DNA from: Henricia sp. BOLD:AAB3569
Taxonomy: Eukaryota; Echinodermata; Asteroidea; Spinulosida; Echinasteridae
DNA length: 64,000 nucleotides
Direction of reading: 5' to 3'
NCBI GenBank assembly: GCA_037783545.1
Contig: JBBELK010000105.1
Location: 806,001-870,000 of the forward strand
The notes under the pieces are model-generated. The model was not told the origin of the DNA and made no database searches. It saw nothing but the letters and a program-made list of their open reading frames with translations. A program made the translations under genes and the position numbers. Below are positions 51,399 through 63,868 of the stretch, piece by piece (position 1 is the stretch's first letter; each line of letters opens with the position of its first letter).

Positions 51399-54300
51399 TT
51401 TGCACAGCAGTTTGCACAGCAGTTTGCACAGCAGTTTGCACAGCAGTTTGCACAGCAGTTTGCACAGCAGTTTGCACAGCAGTTTGCACAGCAGTTTGCA
51501 CAGCAGTTTGCACAGCAGTTTGCACAGCAGTTTGCACAGCAGTTTGCACAGCAGTTTGCACAGCAGTTTGCACAGCAGTTTGCACAGCAGTTTGCACAGC
51601 AGTTTGCACAGCAGTTTGCACAGCAGTTTGCACAGCAGTTTGCACAGCAGTTTGCACAGCAGTTTGCACAGCAGTTTGCACAGCAGTTTGCACAGCAGTT
51701 TGCACAGCAGTTTGCACAGCAGTTTGCACAGCAGTTTGCACAGCAGTTTGCACAGCAGTTTGCACAGCAGTTTGCACAGCAGTTTGCACAGCAGTTTGCA
51801 CAGCAGTTTGCACAGCAGTTTGCACAGCAGTTTGCACAGCAGTTTGCACAGCAGTTTGCACAGCAGTTTGCACAGCAGTTTGCACAGCAGTTTGCACAGC
51901 AGTTTGCACAGCAGTTTGCACAGCAGTTTGCACAGCAGTTTGCACAGCAGTTTGCACAGCAGTTTGCACAGCAGTTTGCACAGCAGTTTGCACAGCAGTT
52001 TGCACAGCAGTTTGCACAGCAGTTTGCACAGCAGTTTGCACAGCAGTTTGCACAGCAGTTTGCACAGCAGTTTGCACAGCAGTTTGCACAGCAGTTTGCA
52101 CAGCAGTTTGCACAGCAGTTTGCACAGCAGTTTGCACAGCAGTTTGCACAGCAGTTTGCACAGCAGTTTGCACAGCAGTTTGCACAGCAGTTTGCACAGC
52201 AGTTTGCACAGCAGTTTGCACAGCAGTTTGCACAGCAGTTTGCACAGCAGTTTGCACAGCAGGTTGCACAGCAGTTCCCACAGCAGTTCCCACAGCAGTT
52301 CCCACAGCAGTTCCCACAGCAGTTCCCACAGCAGTTCCCACAGCAGTTCCCACAGCAGTTCCCACAGCAGTTCCCACAGCAGTTCCCACAGCAGTTCCCA
52401 CAGCAGTTCCCACAGCAGTTCCCACAGCAGTTCCCACAGCAGTTCCCACAGCAGTTCCCACAGCAGTTCCCACAGCAGTTCCCACAGCAGTTCCCACAGC
52501 AGTTCCCACAGCAGTTCCCACAGCAGTTCCCACAGCAGTTCCCACAGCAGTTCCCACAGCAGTTCCCACAGCAGTTCCCACAGCAGTTCCCACAGCAGTT
52601 CCCACAGCAGTTCCCACAGCAGTTCCCACAGCAGTTCCCACAGCAGTTCCCACAGCAGTTCCCACAGCAGTTCCCACAGCAGTTCCCACAGCAGTTCCCA
52701 CAGCAGTTCCCACAGCAGTTCCCACAGCAGTTCCCACAGCAGTTCCCACAGCAGTTCCCACAGCAGTTCCCACAGCAGTTCCCACAGCAGTTCCCACAGC
52801 AGTTCCCACAGCAGTTCCCACAGCAGTTCCCACAGCAGTTTCCCCACAGCAGTTCCCACAGGCAGTTCCCACAGCAGTTCCCACAGCAGTTCCCACAGCA
52901 GTTCCACAGCAGTTCCCACAGCAGTTCCCACAGCAGTTCCACAGCAGTTCCCACAGCAGTTCCCACAGCAGTTCCCACAGCAGTTCCCACAGCAGTTCCC
53001 ACAGCAGTTCCACAGCAGTTCCCACAAGCAGTTCCCACAGCAGTTCCCACAGCAGTTCCCACAGCAGTTCCCACAGCAGTTCCCAGCAGTTCCCACGCAG
53101 TTTCCCACAGCAGTTCCACAAGCAGTTCCCACAGCAGTCACAGTCCCACAGCAGTTCCCACAGCAGTTCCCACAGCAGTTCCCACAGCAGTTCCCACAGC
53201 AGTTCCCACAGCAGTTCCACAGCAGTTCCCAGCAGTTCCACAGCAGTTCCCACAGCAGTTCCCACAAGCAGCTTCCCACAACACTTCCCACAACACTTCC
53301 CACAACAACTTCCCACAACACTTCCCACAACACTTCCACAAACACTTCCCACAACACTTCCACAACACTTCACAACCTTCCCACAACACTTCCCACAACA
53401 CTTCCCACAACACTTCCCACAACACTTCCCACAACACTTCCCACAACACTTCCCACAACACTTCCACAACACTTCCCACAACACTTCCCACAACACTTCC
53501 CACAACACTTCCCACAACACTTCCCACAACACTTCCCACAACACTTCCCACAACACTTCCACAACACTTCCCACAACACTTCCCACAAACACTTCCCACA
53601 ACACTTCCCACAACACTTCCCACAACACTTCCCACAACACTTCCCACAACACTTCCCACAACACTTCCCACAACACTTCCCACAACACTTCCCACAACAC
53701 TTCCCACAACACTTCCCACAACACTTCCCACAACACTTCCCACAACACTTCCCACAACACTTCCCACAACACTTCCCACAACACTTCCCACAACACTTCC
53801 CACAACACTTCCCACAACACTTCCCACAACACTTCCCACAACACTTCCCACAACACTTCCCACAACACTTCCCACCTTCCCACAACACTTCCCACAACAC
53901 TTCCCACAACACTTCCCACAACACTTCCCACAACACTTCCCACAACACTTCCCACAACACTTCCCACAACACTTCCCACAACACTTCCCACAACACTTCC
54001 CACAACACTTCCCACAACACTTCCCACAACACTTCCCACAACACTTCCCACAACACTTCCCACAACACTTCCCACAACACTTCCCACAACACTTCCCACA
54101 ACACTTCCCACAACACTTCCCACAACACTTCCCACAACACTTCCCACAACACTTCCCACAACACTTCCCACAACACTTCCCACAACAGTTCCCACAACAG
54201 TTCCCACAACAGTTCCCACAACAGTTCCCACAACAGTTCCCACAACAGTTCCCACAACAGTTCCCACAACAGTTCCCACAACAGTTCCCACAACAGTTCC

Positions 54301-56784
54301 CACAACAGTTCCCACAACAGTTCCCACAACAGTTCCCACAACAGTTCCCACAACAGTTCCCACAACAGTTCCCACAACAGTTCCCACAACAGTTCCCACA
54401 ACAGTTCCCACAACAGTTCCCACAACAGTTCCCACAACAGTTCCCACAACAGTTCCCACAACAGTTCCCACAACAGTTCCCACAACAGTTCCCACAACAG
54501 TTCCCACAACAGTTCCCACAACAGTTCCCACAACAGTTCCCACAACAGTTCCCACAACAGTTCCCACAACAGTTCCCACAACAGTTCCCACAACAGTTCC
54601 CACAACAGTTCCCACAACAGTTCCCACAACAGTTCCCACAACAGTTCCCACAACAGTTCCCACAACAGTTCCCACAACAGTTCCCACAACAGTTCCCACA
54701 ACAGTTCCCACAACAGTTCCCACAACAGTTCCCACAACAGTTCCCACAACAGTTCCCACAACAGTTCCCACAACAGTTCCCACAACAGTTCCCACAACAG
54801 TTCCCACAACAGTTCCCACAACAGTTCCCACAACAGTTCCCACAACAGTTCCCACAACAGTTCCCACAACAGTTCCCACAACAGTTCCCACAACAGTTCC
54901 CACAACAGTTCCCACAACAGTTCCCACAACAGTTCCCACAACAGTTCCCACAACAGTTCCCACAACAGTTCCCACAACAGTTCCCACAACAGTTCCCACA
55001 ACAGTTCCCACAACAGTTCCCACAACAGTTCCCACAACAGTTCCCACAACAGTTCCCACAACAGTTCCCACAACAGTTCCCACAACAGTTCCCACAACAG
55101 TTCCCACAACAGTTCCACAACAGTTCCACAACAGTTCCCACAACAGTTCCCACAACAGTTCCCACAACAGTTCCCACAACAGTTCCCACAACAGTTCCCA
55201 CAACAGTTCCCACAACAGTTCCCACAACAGTTCCCACAACAGTTCCCACAACAGTTCCCACAACAGTTCCCACAACAGTTCCCACAACAGTTCCCACAAC
55301 AGTTCCCACAACAGTTCCCACAACAGTTCCCACAACAGTTCCCACAACAGTTCCCACAACAGTTCCCACAACAGTTCCCACAACAGTTCCCACAACAGTT
55401 CCCACAACAGTTCCCACAACAGTTCCCACCACAGTTCCCACCACAGTTCCCACAACAGTTCCCACAACAGTTCCCACAACAGTTCCCACCACAGTTCCCA
55501 CCACAGTTCCCACCACAGTTCCCACCACAGTTCCCACCACAGTTCCCACCACAGTTCCCACCACAGTTCCCACCACAGTTCCCACCACAGTTCCCACCAC
55601 AGTTCCCACCACAGTTCCCACAGTTCCCACAGTTCCCACAGTTCCCACAGTTCCCACAGTTCCCACAGTTCCCACAGTTCCCACAGTTCCCACAGTTCCC
55701 ACAGTTCCCACAGTTCCCACAGTTCCCACAGTTCCCACAGTTCCCACAGTTCCCACAGTTCCCACAGTTTCCACAGTTTCCACAGTTTCCACAGTTTCCA
55801 CAGTTTCCACAGTTTCCACAGTTTCCACAGTTCCCACAGTTTCCACAGTTTCCACAGTTCCCACAGTTCCCACAGTTCCCACAGTTCCCACAGTTCCCAC
55901 AGTTCCCACAGTTCCCACAGTTCCCACAGTTCCCACAGTTTCCACAGTTTCCACAGTTTCCACAGTTCCCACAGTTCCCACAGTTCCCACAGTTCCCACA
56001 GTTCCCACAGTTCCCACAGTTCCCACAGTTCCCACAGTTCCCACAGTTCCCACAGTTCCCACAGTTCCCACAGTTCCCACAGTTCCCACAGTTCCCACAG
56101 TTCCCACAGTTCCCACAGTTCCCACAGTTCCCACAGTTCCCACAGTTCCCACAGTTCCCACAGTTCCCACAGTTTCCACAGTTTCCACAGTTTCCACAGT
56201 TTCCACAGTTTCCACAGTTTCCACAGTTTCCACAGTTCGCACAGTTTCCACAGTTCGCACAGTTCGCACAGTTCGCACAGTTCGCACAGTTCGCACAGTT
56301 CGCACAGTTCGCACAGTTCGCACAGTTCGCACAGTTCGCACAGTTCGCACAGTTCGCACAGTTCGCACAGTTCGCACAGTTCGCACAGTTCGCACAGTTT
56401 GCACAGTTTGCACAGTTTGCACAGTTTGCACAGTTTGCACAGTTTGCACAGTTTGCACAGTTCCCACAGTTCCCACAGTTCCCACAGTTCCCACAGTTCC
56501 CACAGTTCCCACAGTTCCCACAGTTCCCACAGTTCCCACAGTTCCCACAGTTCCCACAGTTCCCACAGTTCCCACAGTTCCCACAGTTCCCACAGTTCCC
56601 ACAGTTCCCACAGTTCCCACAGTTCCCACAGTTCCCACAGTTCCCACAGTTCCCACAGTTCCCACAGTTCCCACAGTTCCCACAGTTCCCACAGTTCCCA
56701 CAGTTCGCACAGTTCGCACAGTTCGCACAGTTTGCACAGTTTGCACAGTTTGCACAGTTTGCACAGTTCGCACAGTTCCCACAT
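51399..56784. repeat. 5.4-kb satellite of 12-bp and 9-bp units
   Basis: Successive blocks: CAGCAGTTTGCA (51399-52265), CAGCAGTTCCCA (52270-53270), CAACACTTCCCA (53276-54183), CAACAGTTCCCA (54184-55425), CCACAGTTCCCA (55425-55620), then a 9-bp unit CAGTTCCCA with variants CAGTTTCCA, CAGTTCGCA and CAGTTTGCA (55620-56784). Indels that break the unit length cluster at 52840-53600. Units of 12 and 9 bases have no stop in most frames, which explains the 1800-residue open frames on both strands; these are not genes. Confidence 0.97.
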
Positions 56785-56879
56785 GATTTGTTGATTTATT
56801 ATGAATTTTTGAATCATGTCACTGTTCATGTACATGTACGGTATGCATTTACATTGTACAAAGTTTAGATGTAGTATTA

Positions 56880-57500
56880 TACAGCATGCAGTGTTACAGA
56901 CATACCTCTAGTTTTTTTTATTTTATTTTTTTATTTTGGCTAAAATAGACAAACACAAGTACAAGTATACAGACTACAATACACTACTACATATAAACAA
57001 GCCAAGCCAACAAGCTGTTAATAAAATGGCTTATTTCCATCAAGACCTAAAACTTTCCTTGTTATTATAAGCAGAGTGTTATTAATATTATAAGCAGTGC
57101 TCTTAAAAATGAGGTTTGTAAAGAAATGGTGAATTAATTTAGAATCACAGGTTTAACTTTCACACTCCATGAAAGAAACAAGCTGAAGATTTATTGGAAA
57201 CATTTATTAGCAATTGTCAAGGAGTTGGTTTGATTAGTTGGTGGCGTGAGACAATGAACGGCAACGTTCAAGAGGAATGTCAACAATTAAATGGGATCAT
57301 CATGTGTAATGGGCTCGCAGCACACCCACGGAAACAGCTAGTACAGAGAAGTGATGTATGGGGAACAATTTTAATTAAATTCAAATAAAGTAAAGAACAA
57401 ATTGCTGATGGAGGCCGAAACCTGTGCAGTATATAGTGTGGTTTGGTAGTAAAAATCAACTTGTGGGATAATATAAGTTTTCATCCAACAAATTTTGAAA
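56880..57500. other. Spacer right of the satellite
   Basis: AT-rich unique-looking sequence with no exon recognised; a short open frame at 57194-57388 (+) has no domain I know. Confidence 0.4.
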
Positions 57501-57509
57501 TTTAGATTA

Positions 57510-57793
57510 GACCAGGGGCCAATTTCATAGAGCTGTTTAACGGCCCATTTTCCGTTAACCGAGCGTCAGGCTATTTCATAGACATCGTTAACGGTAAGCA
57601 ACTGAAAACTTGCCTTAACCGCAGAGCCAAATTTTGCTTAATATAGTGACGCAACAATGGCGGTTTCCAAGCGCGCGCATGCTTAAGCACGCCGCGGCCG
57701 TGAAATAGCCTTAAAGTTAGTACAACTTTTCTGCTACAGTAAGCACACGTTTTCAGCTAGTGCTTAAGCAGCTCTATGAAATTGGCCCCAGAC
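57510..57793. mobile_element. Foldback/MITE with CCAGGGGCCAATTTCATAGA termini
   Basis: ACCAGGGGCCAATTTCATAG is mirrored by CTATGAAATTGGCCCCAGA. Inner GCTGTTTAACGG and GCTTAAGCAGC segments also pair loosely. Same family as 179-429. Confidence 0.75.
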
Positions 57794-58129
57794 TAATCAC
57801 AAAAATCTTTGTCAAATGACAATGAATGGAAAGAATACCAGCCACTGCCTGAAACCTCCTGCACAAAATCTGTGGGACAAGTTCAAAATATTTTGGAACC
57901 TTAGACAAATCTTGACATATTGCCCTTAGAACTAATTTCTATTTTTTACCATCAAATTACTATTTTGACATGTAGGACTAGGTCATAACAAGATGAAACT
58001 GCGGAGCACCGATCGTGTCTGTTGATAGTTCATTGTGCTATGCGAATTGGCCTGATTGTATATCGTTAAGGGCCCTGTTTTCGACGGCACGCGTTTTTGA
58101 CGCTTTACCTTTGAATTGAAGTTTGACGT

Positions 58130-58820
58130 AATAAACCTTATCGACGTTCTCAATGCATTATGGGATTGGATGACACAATTGCCCGGCCAAATGTGCATAA
58201 ACCTATGAGGCGGACACCAACTCGGCAACTTTTTTACTCATTTTCACGAAAACCAAAAAGAGTTCAAGAATCAACCTCCCACCACTTTATCTTTGACACA
58301 TATCAAACATTCTGACAAACATGTCCCGAAACAGAAATGTTGCAAATGCGAGAAATCATTGGGGATTCCCTTCGTATCGGTAGAGTCCGAGTACCACGCT
58401 CGCAGCTCGGTATGCGCTATGCAACACACGCCGTATCGGCACAGCGCTGGACGGATTGAGTGTGCTGCATACTTTGAGTCCGTGGACACGGACTCCCCCA
58501 CCAATATAAATTTTACGGCGTGTGTTGCATAGTGCATACCTAGCTGCGAGCGTGGTACTCGGACTCTACCGATACGAAGGGAATCCCCAAAGATTTCTCG
58601 CATTTGCAACATTTCTGTTTCGGGACATGCATGTTTGTCATAATGTTTGATATGTGTCAAAGATAAAGTGGGAGGTTGATTCTTGAACTCTTTTTGGTTT
58701 TCGTGAAAATGAGTAAAAAAGTTGCCGAGCTGGTGTCCGCCTCATAGGTTTATGCACATTTGGCCGGGCAATTTTGTCATCTAATCCCATAATGCATTGA
58801 GAACGTCGATAAGGTTTATT
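58130..58820. mobile_element. 690-bp foldback with about 300-bp arms
   Basis: The left arm AATAAACCTTATCGACGTTC through GCAACACACGCCGTA is mirrored by the right arm TACGGCGTGTGTTGCATAGT through GAACGTCGATAAGGTTTATT, with a centre of about 80 bp. Pairing is near perfect over the arm. Overlapping open frames on the two strands are a consequence of this symmetry. Confidence 0.9.
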
Positions 58821-59511
58821 ATGCACCAATTAAAACAACTCCGTATGACATGCTCAAACTTTGTGTTGTGTTAAATAAAATAACTTTTATTAAACTGGAG
58901 TACCCGGTACTTTTAAATTGTTTGGTCACATACACAAGATTTACTCATGCCCCGCCCCTTCCCCCACCCCCTCCCCCACCCCCTCCACTCATCCTGTATC
59001 GTGGAAGTACGAACGTAAGGCCCCCAGCGTATAAAAAAGCCGTATTGATGCCCGGAATTCTACGTGGTAACTTACAGTTATTAAGGTGTGAGGTTTTCTG
59101 GGAGCTTGTTGACACAAAAAGCAGATAAGACGATTGATTTTTCCTTTCACTTCATGCGAGCTTTACATCGCGATCGATCCGTCGTCCGCGCGCACTAGAT
59201 ATATAGTGGTCGTCCGTTAAGAGCGCCCTCAAGCAGCGCAGCACCAGCGCATACGAGTAGTCTGTGCCCTGGAACTGTGGACTTGTTTCGTAATGGACAT
59301 GATTTAGGGAACTTGTCGTATAACTAACTGCGCGATTTCTGCCCTACGTTGATAATCGTCGATCGTCGAGGGGGCGTTGTTGCTGCACACTTTCACTTTT
59401 TTTCGAGGGTCACGGTAGGTTCAAAAGAGAAGAAAATGTAATGTGTTTTTGTAACACGCATTTGTGACTGTAATCAAGGCCAGCAGCCGATTTCACGAAA
59501 CTTATGCACCT

Positions 59512-59740
59512 ATCAGTATCAATTGTTTCCCCCACCCCTCCCCTCCCCCTCCCCCCGGGCTACCCCACCTAAGAGGTGGAGATTGTCACTTTTTGCGTGA
59601 CAAAATCCCCACCCCTGGGGCAACATTTAGGTGACAAAAATCCCCACCCTCGGGTGCAAAACATGCGCAAAAATGCACAAAAATTCACAGATAATGGGCC
59701 AAATGCCCCACCCTGGGGCATGAAAAATTTGACCATAGGC
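59512..59740. mobile_element. Partial copy of the poly-C MITE
   Basis: CAATTGTTTCCCCCACCCCT, CCCCACCTAAGAGGTGG and GTCACTTTTTGCGTGACAAA match 38579-38853; the right terminal inverted repeat is missing. Confidence 0.8.
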
Positions 59741-60503
59741 CTACTCTACCTATACAAAAACCAGGATAAGAATATTGTTCACAGCAAAGCAGTACTGGTG
59801 CGTGACCTCGCTCTGTATTATTTAACGCTTCACTACATTCTTGATAAGTTCAGAAGGGTATTGAAAATTATATAAAAGAATCGTGCTGACTAAGGCACAG
59901 GCAATAGGTAGTACAAGGTTTCCTGATCCATGTCGTTCTGTAGGGTTGTTATCGACACGCCCAAAACAAGAATTTGTTGGAATTTTTAACTTCACGTCTC
60001 CTTGTATGAGTAATTTTAATCTTCTACAAACATCAATTGACTGTATCTGTAAGTTATTACACTCGCCTTTACTGATATTTTTTTGGGGAAAAAAAAAAGC
60101 TTAAATAGTAAAACTTTACTAAATCAAAATATGGTAGCTCATAAATTGTAATTCATAAGTGATGTGATTGTTCCGGGTTTTCCCGTAACTTTCTTTTGTC
60201 TCACTCTCACTCAGTGGCCTGTGATAAAGACTTTTCTGGGACAAACTGGAACAAATGACATCCCTGAATTCATACCAGCAGGAATTTATTCCCAGAACAA
60301 GTATAGTAATACTAATACCTGGGTGAAGTATGCCTGTGTGAAGAGAGGCAATTGAGACAAAGTGCTTTGTCCAAGGGCACAAAACATTGGTTGTAATGGG
60401 ACTCGAACTCACATCACAATATTCAATTATAAGTCAAGCACTGTATCTATTAAACTGCTCTTTTTGTTTTCTACAAAGGAGGTTCTACCACTGCACTTCA
60501 AGA
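59741..60503. other. Region upstream of gene C
   Basis: It should hold gene C's promoter and leader. A tRNA-like minus segment (GGACTCGAACTCACATCACA) with AAAGTGCTTTGTCCAAGGGC at about 60350-60440 suggests a SINE. No TATA box or clear leader exon was recognised; a weak TTTTCTACAAAG acceptor at about 60466-60477 could start the first coding exon. Confidence 0.45.
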
Positions 60504-63500
60504 ATGAAGTCCAAATTAGCATTTATGATCATGCTGGTTCTACTCCAGTTGACCTCTGTGACCTCCATGACCTCAGGTCAGTCAGTAAGCAGCAGACATA
60601 AACGGCACGGAGACGAAATGCGCAATCCAAATGAAGGTAGTGAGGTAAGATAAAATGTATTATCGTCCTTTATCAACACAATGTAATATTAATGAGAATT
60701 CTAAATGTTGCAAACTGTTTTTGTTTTTTGTTGACCATCTGATTTCACTCCTAATTAGCTATCTGGATGCGGGGTCACGAAGGGTTGCTTCAACCAACCA
60801 CCAATGTGTAACGGCAACGACTGTACAGCGTACGTGACATGGCAGACAATGGAAGATGGTCAGACTAATTTCACTCTGTGGGGTCAAGCTTTAGGTTGGG
60901 TGGCCGTTGGTCTCCGTCCGGGGGATTCTTCCGGTCGGAATGACATGGTATGTGTCTTGTCAAAGGATAAATAAAATGTGTTGGTTATTGTGGTTAATTT
61001 CCATGTTTTGGTGTAGGAAAGGTATGCAGTGAGGTCAAGGGTTAATTGACGAATTTCAAATTAACACTGGTAGCCACGTTTCAGATGCTGAGCCATCGTA
61101 TTACGTCACATATCTTTTCATTTGCAAATTTTATCACAAAGGAAAGCATGGGGACCCTTGTTTTTGATGAAAACTTGAATTCCTCAATTCTTACACTAAT
61201 GATATTTTAAAGATGGCAGGCACAATTGATAAAATCGCTTTCTTTAAGTATTTGAAATTTAATGACATTTTTATTGACAGATACCAGCTGAGGTATATGC
61301 ATGCACCAAGAACAATGAGGTCCGAAGATCAGAAAATATGCGAAGACAAGATAATGGTAAACTCGACTCCATGTCCAGAACTATACCCAATGTAAGCAGT
61401 GTTTGTATGTACGTGTAGTATTTTGTTATCAAAATACTACACTCATGAGCAGCCAAGAAATGAGAATTTTCAGTTTAATCAAAATTTGAAGATTTCTTTT
61501 GTAATTAAGTTGACAACATGTTCACATAAAAGCTTCATTATGCATGACTGCACAAAGCTTTTGTGTGCTGAAAATTCCTGCTCTCAGATTTACTGTATTT
61601 TAAATCAAAACGTGGAGAAAGTTTTTGCATTTCTTTTGCTGCTCAGTATAAAAAGTTGTACATTTTTCAGTAATATTTTTAAGAGTTGCGTTTACAGTTG
61701 GAGTTGGAGTCTAAAAATTTAAATTAAAAAATTCAGACTTTTTTGTTTAACTTTGGTTTTTAAAAAGGCTACATCTAAAAAAGTACATCAATAGGACACA
61801 TGAACAAGGTGTGTGATTTTAGGCAAAGATTTTGGGCATGCAATTCCATTAAAAAGGTGGCATTAAAAAAATTAAGTTAGGAAAATAATGAGTAGATTTT
61901 CGCGTAAACAAATATTTTTTTACATTAGTAAGATTTTAAAATGAAATAATAAAAGAAAAGAATATAGAGAAGCCCCTGTGAATGATATTAAAAAGTGCTT
62001 TTTAAAAGTTGTTTTCATTCTCGTATGTTTCTTTCAGAATACAATCACCGTCGAATCTGCAAAGTTTGAGGACGATGTAATTAGCTGCGAGTTTACGAGG
62101 AAACCGGATTTAGAGGGCGACAGTACATTCTACAACATCACTGGAGACAACGCATATTTCATTCTCTTGGCCATTTGTGACACAATTGGCACAAATGGTA
62201 ATTATGAATCGCTGATCTAAATCGTGGTCAATTTGTTGTTGATAGTAAGACGTCCTTTTGACAATGATAAGCATTACTAACATGTACGTTTTATACTTAT
62301 CTAATAATAATAATAATTGCAGAGCATTTATAAGGCGCACAGTATCTAACATGACTGTCATTCAAAGGTGCCGTAGCCACTATTATCACTGCCCTTATGG
62401 AATTACCAGAATCATCTCGCTTCAACTAGGTGGCTGCCTGGCTAGTTGCGCACAACCCTATCAGCACTTAGCATTCCCCTAACAGCTCCCCAATTACCGC
62501 TTGGGTCGACGAGGCAATTGGGAATTAAGTGCCTTGCCTAGAGACACTAACACGTTGACCGCAGTGGGGCTTGAACCCACGACCTCCTGATTATGAGTCC
62601 CGCTAATACCCACTAGACAACACGCATTCCCGTGTGTGGCTAATAAGGGAAATCCGTGCCTCATCATAAATGGCAAATGCATTTATTCATCAAGTTGGTT
62701 GATCTCTACATCTGAAACAGGAGCAATTGAGAAAAACGAGCACAAAGAGTTCTGGTCAACGAGTGAAGCGATCAAACTGCAGGCACACTTATCCCCAGTG
62801 ACGAATAACAATGGAGCAATCTTGAGACGAGCTCACGGTAAGGAAAGAAAGCAATGTACAACTCATCTTGGGCAGGACACTTTGGTTGAGTTTGGGTGGT
62901 CTGTTCTTGACACGAGTTAACTCGTTCTCTTGCACGAACGACAGGAACACGACCTGAGAATACTGCACTCGGAACAGGATCACACACCACCTTTACATCG
63001 AGAACAAGTTACCCATGTCTAGACACTATGAGCAACTAACAATGGAAATTGGGCACAAACCATTGTTAATAACAATAGTTTGTGCACAATTTTCATTGTT
63101 AGTTGCTTATAGTGACCGCCCAAACACGACCAAAATCACATCTGATAACTCATCTTGGGCAGGACACTTTGGTCGAGTTTGGGTGGTCTGTTCTTGCACC
63201 CGAACGATGGGAACACGCCTCAAGAACACTGCACTCGGAACAGGATCACACATCACTAATCCACCAAGAACAATTTACCCATGTCAAGAACAGACCGCCC
63301 GATAACTCGTCTGATAACTCGTCTTGTTAGCATGTCAGATTCTTAACTACAGAGAGGACAGTAGATTTACATATTCAAAACTGGTCACATGGCATGCTTT
63401 AAGCCAATGAGCAGCGGCATAGCCAGACTTTTCTAAGTGGGGGGCAAAGAGGTGGTAAAGCATTTTGGAGTGGGGCACAGCTTACACATATAGATTTTCA

Positions 63501-63868
63501 AACCCTATTGGGGAAGGGGGCGCAAGGGAGAGTGTGACACTTTTAGGGGGCGGGGGCATGTGCACCCCCAGGTCCCCTGTTGGTGAGAATAAATCAACTA
63601 TCTGATCTTGTGAAATAGCTGCCTCATATTTCTCCCATTGCCAGTTTTCCTGACAACACATACATGTACATAGGTATTTGTCATCGCCTGTAATTCGGTA
63701 ATTCTTTAAAGCTTTTCTCCCAACGATTTTTAATTTTCTGATCATATTCCAGCTTCTCTGATGGTGATTGCCTGGGTGGGTTTTGCCAGCATTGGTATCA
63801 CAATGGCTCGTTACTTCAAACCCATGTGGCCTTCCTCAACACTCTTCGGTAAAAAAGTCTGGTTCACG
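60504..63868 (+). CDS. Gene C: single-DOMON cytochrome b561 (FRRS1-like), 3' part off the right edge
   Basis: Six exons: 60504-60644, 60759-60947, 61281-61391, 62038-62197, 62721-62837 and 63753-63868, 278 codons in continuous frame. Exon 1 gives a signal peptide (MKSKLAFMIMLVLLQLTSVT) and a basic stretch SSRHKRHGDE that could be a furin-like site. D1 starts LSGCGVTKGCF, D2 contains PAEVYACTKNN, D3 starts NTITVESAKFEDD and contains FYNITGDNAYFILLAICD, and the linker AIEKNEHKEFW ends ILRRAH. Helix 1 is SLMVIAWVGFASIGITMARY then FKPMWPSSTLFGKKVWFT. There is only one DOMON module, the usual FRRS1-type arrangement without a visible reeler domain. It runs opposite to genes A and B. The remaining b561 exons lie beyond 64000. 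Confidence 0.9.
62355..62630 (-). mobile_element. tRNA-derived SINE
   Basis: GTGGGGCTTGAACCCACGAC and AGTGCCTTGCCTAGAGACAC form the tRNA-like end, and the GGTGGCTGCCTGGCTAG body matches the 3482-3960 cluster. It lies in gene C's D3-linker intron. Confidence 0.7.
62855..63330. repeat. Direct duplication with a central hairpin
   Basis: AACTCATCTTGGGCAGGACA through CACTCGGAACAGGATCACAC occurs at 62858-62985 and 63140-63252. Between them, GCAACTAACAATGGAAATTG pairs with its complement ending GTTAGTTGC (63031-63105). It lies in gene C's linker-helix 1 intron. Confidence 0.75.

Noticed and set aside
51354..56868. Open frames of 580 to 1822 codons on both strands
   Set aside because: They are translations of 9- and 12-bp satellite units that happen to lack stops; they overlap each other on both strands and have no gene features.
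58271..58660. Opposing open frames of 79 and 129 codons
   Set aside because: They are mirror translations of the arms of one foldback, not independent genes.
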